From assembly GCA_025966175.1 (NCBI GenBank), contig JAOPVN010000093.1, forward strand, positions 1-8,875: DNA of 8,875 nt, given 5' to 3'. Shown here piece by piece: positions 6,000-8,875 of this stretch. The position numbers were made by a program, and so were the translations under genes. The notes under the pieces are model-generated. The model worked only from the letters and a program-made list of their open reading frames with translations, ran no database searches and was not told where the DNA came from. Numbering within the stretch: the first letter of the stretch is position 1; every line of letters starts with the position of its first letter. This DNA is from Modestobacter sp. (GTDB taxonomy: Bacteria; Actinomycetota; Actinomycetes; Mycobacteriales; Geodermatophilaceae).

Positions 6000-7037
6000 T
6001 CAGTCCTGCCAGGTGAAGACGGCCTTCTCGGTCTCCCGGCGGTCGAACATCGCGAAGGCCGTCGGGGCGTCGTCGATGTCGAACCGGTGGGTGACGAGGT
6101 CCTCGACCGGCAGCTTCGAGCCGACGACGAGGCGGACGATCTCCGACCACTCGTAGAGCGGGAAGTACCAGCCGCCGACGACGGTGAGCAGCTTGCGGAT
6201 GATCTGGTCGCTGGGGTTGATCTCGGTCGCCCGGGACTCGCCGACGAACGCGACCCGGCCCTGCTTCGCCGCGGCGTCCAGTGCCAGGTTCTGGCCGGCC
6301 GGTGCGCCCGAGCAGTCGATCGCGACCTCGACGCCGCGCCCGCCGGTGGCCTCGCGCACCGCCTCCACCGCGTTCCCCGCACGGCTGTCCACGGTCAGGC
6401 CCGCACCGAGCGACGCGGCCAGCTCGAGCCGCTCGGGCAGCAGGTCGACGGCGATGACATCGGCCCCGAGCGCCCGCGCCACCAGCACGGCCGCGGCCCC
6501 CATCGGGCCGAGCCCGACGACGGCGACGGTCTGGCCGCCGCGGACGCCCAGCACCTTCTGCGTGTGGTACTGGCTGCCGACCATGTCGGTCATCAGCGCA
6601 CCGGCGACGAAGGACACCTCGTCCGGCAGCGGCAGCGCGTTGCGCGCCGGCAGCACGAAGGAGTCGGCGTCCCCGCCGTCGACGTCGAAGCCGAGGCACT
6701 TCCAGTGCGGGCAGAGCATCAGGTAGCCGCTGGTGCAGTACTCGCACCGCCCGCAGCCGAGGGCCAGGTGCGCGGCCACCCGGTCACCGACCGCGAGGCC
6801 GACGACGCCCTCACCGACCTCGGTGATGACGCCGGCCGGCTCGTGCCCCGGGACGATGAGCCCGGTGCCGGCCTGCTCGCCGCCGACGATGGCCGACGTG
6901 CCGGTGTACAGGCCCATGTCGCTGCGGCAGATCGCCGAGGCCCGGGTCGCGACGAGCACCTCTCCGGCGCCCGGGCGCGGAGTGGGCCGCTCCTCCACAC
7001 GCACCTCGCGGTTCCCGGGCAGGACCACGGCCTTCAT
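6000..7037 (-). CDS. Zinc-dependent alcohol/polyol dehydrogenase (MDR superfamily)
   Basis: This is a cytosolic NAD(P)-dependent medium-chain dehydrogenase of 345 residues, full length for the family. The N-terminal GroES-like domain carries catalytic-zinc candidates Cys37 (CRSD), His65-Glu66 (GHEPAG) and Asp151. It also has the structural zinc lobe GCGRCEYCTSGYLMLC, with Cys95, Cys98, Cys101 and Cys109. The Rossmann fold has GLGPMG (175-180), and Asp198 ends the second strand (VIAVD), which by family rules favours NAD over NADP. The ATG at 7037 has AAGGAG five bases upstream. It lies 45 bases after the MalG-type gene, and that gap holds a 15-base direct repeat. Its place between sugar permeases and a TIM-barrel protein suggests that it oxidises the imported sugar or polyol, as sorbitol and other polyol dehydrogenases do. 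The exact substrate is not readable. Confidence 0.93.
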   Translation of the reverse strand: MKAVVLPGNREVRVEERPTPRPGAGEVLVATRASAICRSDMGLYTGTSAIVGGEQAGTGLIVPGHEPAGVITEVGEGVVGLAVGDRVAAHLALGCGRCEYCTSGYLMLCPHWKCLGFDVDGGDADSFVLPARNALPLPDEVSFVAGALMTDMVGSQYHTQKVLGVRGGQTVAVVGLGPMGAAAVLVARALGADVIAVDLLPERLELAASLGAGLTVDSRAGNAVEAVREATGGRGVEVAIDCSGAPAGQNLALDAAAKQGRVAFVGESRATEINPSDQIIRKLLTVVGGWYFPLYEWSEIVRLVVGSKLPVEDLVTHRFDIDDAPTAFAMFDRRETEKAVFTWQD

Positions 7038-7049
7038 GGCGGCTCCTTC

Positions 7050-7082
7050 GAGGGGATGCAGGGACCAGAGGGGATGCAGGGA
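7050..7082. repeat. Perfect 15-base direct repeat between the permease and dehydrogenase genes
   Basis: GAGGGGATGCAGGGA occurs at 7050-7064 and again at 7068-7082, separated by CCA (period 18). The two copies fill nearly the whole 45-base gap, from directly after the MalG-type stop to just before the dehydrogenase's ribosome-binding site. It looks like a small tandem duplication and may affect spacing or a binding site. Confidence 0.9.
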
Positions 7083-7937
7083 TCACTTGACGGCACCGAA
7101 GGTCAGGCCGGAGACGATGCGGCGGCGCAGGATCAGGGTCATCACCAGGATCGGCGCGATGATCATCGTGCCGGCGGCGCTGAGCGGACCCCATTGCGTG
7201 CCGTACATCCCGGTGAACTCCTGGACACCGACCGGTGCGGTCTTCGCCGCGGACCGGGTCAGCGACAGCGCGAACAGGAACTCGTTCCAGGACAAGATCG
7301 CGCAGAGGATGGCCGCCGTCGCGACCGCCGGGATGAGCAGCGGCCAGATGATCCGGGACAACAGCTGCCAGCGGGAGGCGCCGTCCACCAGCGCGGCTTC
7401 CTGGATCTCGTACGGGATCTGCAGCACCGAGCTGCGCAGGATCCAGATCGCGATCGGCAGGTTGAACGCCGCGTACGGGATGATCAGCACCGGATAGGTG
7501 TCGATGACGCCCAGGTCGCCGGCGATGATGAACACCGGGATCACCGCCACGATCGGCGGGAACATGTACGTCGACAGGATCCAGGACGAGAGCGCCTTGC
7601 GGCTCCGGAAGCTCCGCATGGCCAGCGCGTAGGCACCGGGCACCGCCACCGCCAGGGTCAGCAGGGTCGACCCGAGCGTGACGGCGGCGCTGTTGAACAG
7701 CAGCCGGGAGAAGGTGACCGACGTGCCGCCGCCGCTCTGCAGCAGCTGCGAGTAGTGCTCGAGGGTCGGGGTGAACAGCCACTTCGGTGGGATGTCGCGC
7801 GCGATCCCCTCCGGCTTGATCGACGTCAGCACCATGAACAGCAGCGGGAACAGGCCGGCCAGCAGCCAGAGCCACAGCAGTGCGCGACCGATGACACGGG
7901 ACACGGTGGAGCCTCCACCGATGGACAGCGTGGCCAT
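7083..7937 (-). CDS. Carbohydrate ABC transporter permease, MalG type (CUT1)
   Basis: This inner-membrane permease of 284 residues belongs to the MalG half of CUT1 sugar importers. Hydrophobic segments lie at about 17-38, 84-106, 116-139, 145-167, 197-218 and 253-271, giving the six expected helices. The cytoplasmic coupling loop reads EIQEAALVDGASRWQLLSRIIWPLLIP (178-203; key Glu180-Ala-Ala and Asp185-Gly186), the EAA motif that docks on the ATPase. The C-terminus ends in GLTFGAVK, as is typical of MalG-like proteins that reach the ATPase interface. The ATG at 7937 follows the stop of the upstream permease by three bases. Its ribosome-binding site GAGGTG, six bases upstream, is embedded in that gene's last codons, so translation is probably coupled. 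It pairs with the MalF-type protein; the substrate is likely a sugar, oligosaccharide or polyol. Confidence 0.95.
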   Translation of the reverse strand: MATLSIGGGSTVSRVIGRALLWLWLLAGLFPLLFMVLTSIKPEGIARDIPPKWLFTPTLEHYSQLLQSGGGTSVTFSRLLFNSAAVTLGSTLLTLAVAVPGAYALAMRSFRSRKALSSWILSTYMFPPIVAVIPVFIIAGDLGVIDTYPVLIIPYAAFNLPIAIWILRSSVLQIPYEIQEAALVDGASRWQLLSRIIWPLLIPAVATAAILCAILSWNEFLFALSLTRSAAKTAPVGVQEFTGMYGTQWGPLSAAGTMIIAPILVMTLILRRRIVSGLTFGAVK

Positions 7938-7940
7938 GCC

Positions 7941-8875
7941 TCACACCTCGTCAGGGTCGGAGCCGCGCCCGATGACGCGCAGCAGCAGCGGGACGAGCAG
8001 GCTGAGCAGCAGCAGGAAGATCACCGCGGTGGCGGACGCGGCGCCGATCCGGAAGCTCTGCAGCGCCACGCGGTAGATGTCCAGGTTCAGGTTCTCCGTC
8101 GATGAGCCGGGCCCACCGCCGGTGAGCACCTTGAACGAGTCGAAGGTCTTGAAGGCCTGGATCGTGCGCAGCACCACGGCGATCGCGAGGAACGGCGTGA
8201 GCAGCGGCAGCTTCACGTAGCGGAACGTCTGGAAGCGGCCGGCCCCGTCGATCGCCGCGGCCTCGAGCGGCTCGGTCGGCATCGACTGGAGCCCGGCCAT
8301 CAGGATGAGGGCCACGAACGGCGTCCACTGCCAGACGTCCAGCCCGATCAGGATCATCCAGGCGGTCGAGGGATTGCTCAGCCACTCGACGTGCGCGGGC
8401 AGGCCGACCACTCCCATCAGCCAGTCGATCCAGCCGTAGTTGGGGTTGGCGAGCTCGCGGAAGACCAGCGCCGAGACCGCGGGGGTGACCGCGAACGGCA
8501 GCAGCATCAGTGCGGTCGCGACGTTGTTGCTCCGCGACTGCGCCGCCAGCGGCAACGCGAGCAGCAGGCCGATCACCAGCTCGAGGACGACGGCCACCAC
8601 CACGAACGCGACGGTGACCAACAGTGAATGCCGCTGGCCCGGGTCGGTGACCGCGTCGGTGTAGTTCTGCAGCCCGACGAACTCACTCGACCCGCCGAGC
8701 AGCGTCTGGCTGTGCACGCTGGACCAGAAGATGTAGGCGGCCGGGAAGACCGTCATCACCAGCAGCAGCGCCAGCGACGGGCTCATCAGCAGCCACGGCG
8801 CCGCCCGCGCGCCCCGGGACTGCCGTCGACGACCGCCGCGCGCCGGGCCGGGAGCCGACCGCGGGGAGGTCGGCC
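7941..8875 (-). CDS. Carbohydrate ABC transporter permease, MalF type (CUT1), 5' partial
   Basis: This is the MalF-type half of the same importer. The frame is open to the right edge, so the start lies outside. The ATG at 8786 is probably internal, since the upstream residues (RRRQSRGARAAPWLL) form the basic cytoplasmic leader usual before the first helix, and no other start codon is visible. Counting from that Met, hydrophobic segments lie at about 2-20, 56-80, 91-109, 142-165, 196-210 and 253-273. The coupling loop EPLEAAAIDGAGRFQTFRYVKLPLL (172-196; key Glu175-Ala-Ala and Asp180-Gly181) is the EAA motif. LTGGGPGSSTENL (221-233) is the conserved loop found in MalF-like proteins. The stop at 7941 is three bases before the MalG-type ATG. 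The solute-binding protein gene usually precedes this one and would lie beyond the window. Confidence 0.95.
   Translation of the reverse strand, partial: PTSPRSAPGPARGGRRRQSRGARAAPWLLMSPSLALLLVMTVFPAAYIFWSSVHSQTLLGGSSEFVGLQNYTDAVTDPGQRHSLLVTVAFVVVAVVLELVIGLLLALPLAAQSRSNNVATALMLLPFAVTPAVSALVFRELANPNYGWIDWLMGVVGLPAHVEWLSNPSTAWMILIGLDVWQWTPFVALILMAGLQSMPTEPLEAAAIDGAGRFQTFRYVKLPLLTPFLAIAVVLRTIQAFKTFDSFKVLTGGGPGSSTENLNLDIYRVALQSFRIGAASATAVIFLLLLSLLVPLLLRVIGRGSDPDEV

Noticed and set aside
5982..8105. A 707-codon open frame on the + strand opposite the permeases and dehydrogenase
   Set aside because: It is the antisense of three well-identified genes. Its composition (runs of Arg, Gln, Asp, His) is the usual by-product of GC-rich codon bias, with no domain or ribosome-binding site.
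8784..8786. ATG at 8786 as the start of the MalF-type permease
   Set aside because: The first membrane helix would begin at once, with no leader. The upstream codons encode a basic cytoplasmic segment typical of the family, and the frame stays open to the window edge.

Overview
The window is GC-rich, densely coding DNA. Third codon positions are mostly G or C, and long spurious open frames lie opposite real genes. Several starts are GTG, and two genes have a TANNNT box 6-7 bases before a GTG with no usable Shine-Dalgarno site, as in leaderless actinobacterial genes. The sugar ABC ATPase closely resembles actinobacterial MsiK/UgpC proteins. I infer an actinomycete, possibly of the Geodermatophilaceae; the family-level guess is weak. 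I saw no rRNA, tRNA, CRISPR array, insertion sequence, prophage or integration scar.

Left part (1-3904). A YqjM-type old yellow enzyme runs in from the left edge on the + strand and is followed by a hairpin. A small DUF5335-like protein comes next. A compact Gfo/Idh/MocA-type oxidoreductase on the - strand converges on it, and a YeaE-like aldo/keto reductase diverges from the oxidoreductase. A 141-residue protein of unknown family follows on the + strand, probably from its own leaderless promoter.

Right part (3957-8875). All genes lie on the - strand and look like one catabolic operon. Reading with transcription, they are a MalF-type permease (cut by the right edge), a MalG-type permease, a zinc-dependent medium-chain dehydrogenase, a TIM-barrel protein of the sugar isomerase/epimerase class, and an MsiK/UgpC-type ATPase. 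The gaps are 3, 45, 32 and 70 bases. A strong hairpin closes the unit. The solute-binding protein and any regulator are not in view and probably lie beyond position 8875.

How it may work: the two permeases and the ATPase would import a sugar or polyol, the dehydrogenase would oxidise it, and the TIM-barrel protein would rearrange or otherwise process the product. The substrate cannot be read from the sequence. The oddest point is that the TIM-barrel protein appears to lack three of the four usual metal ligands. No clearly new multi-gene system is evident, but this cassette and the orphan 141-residue protein deserve a second look.
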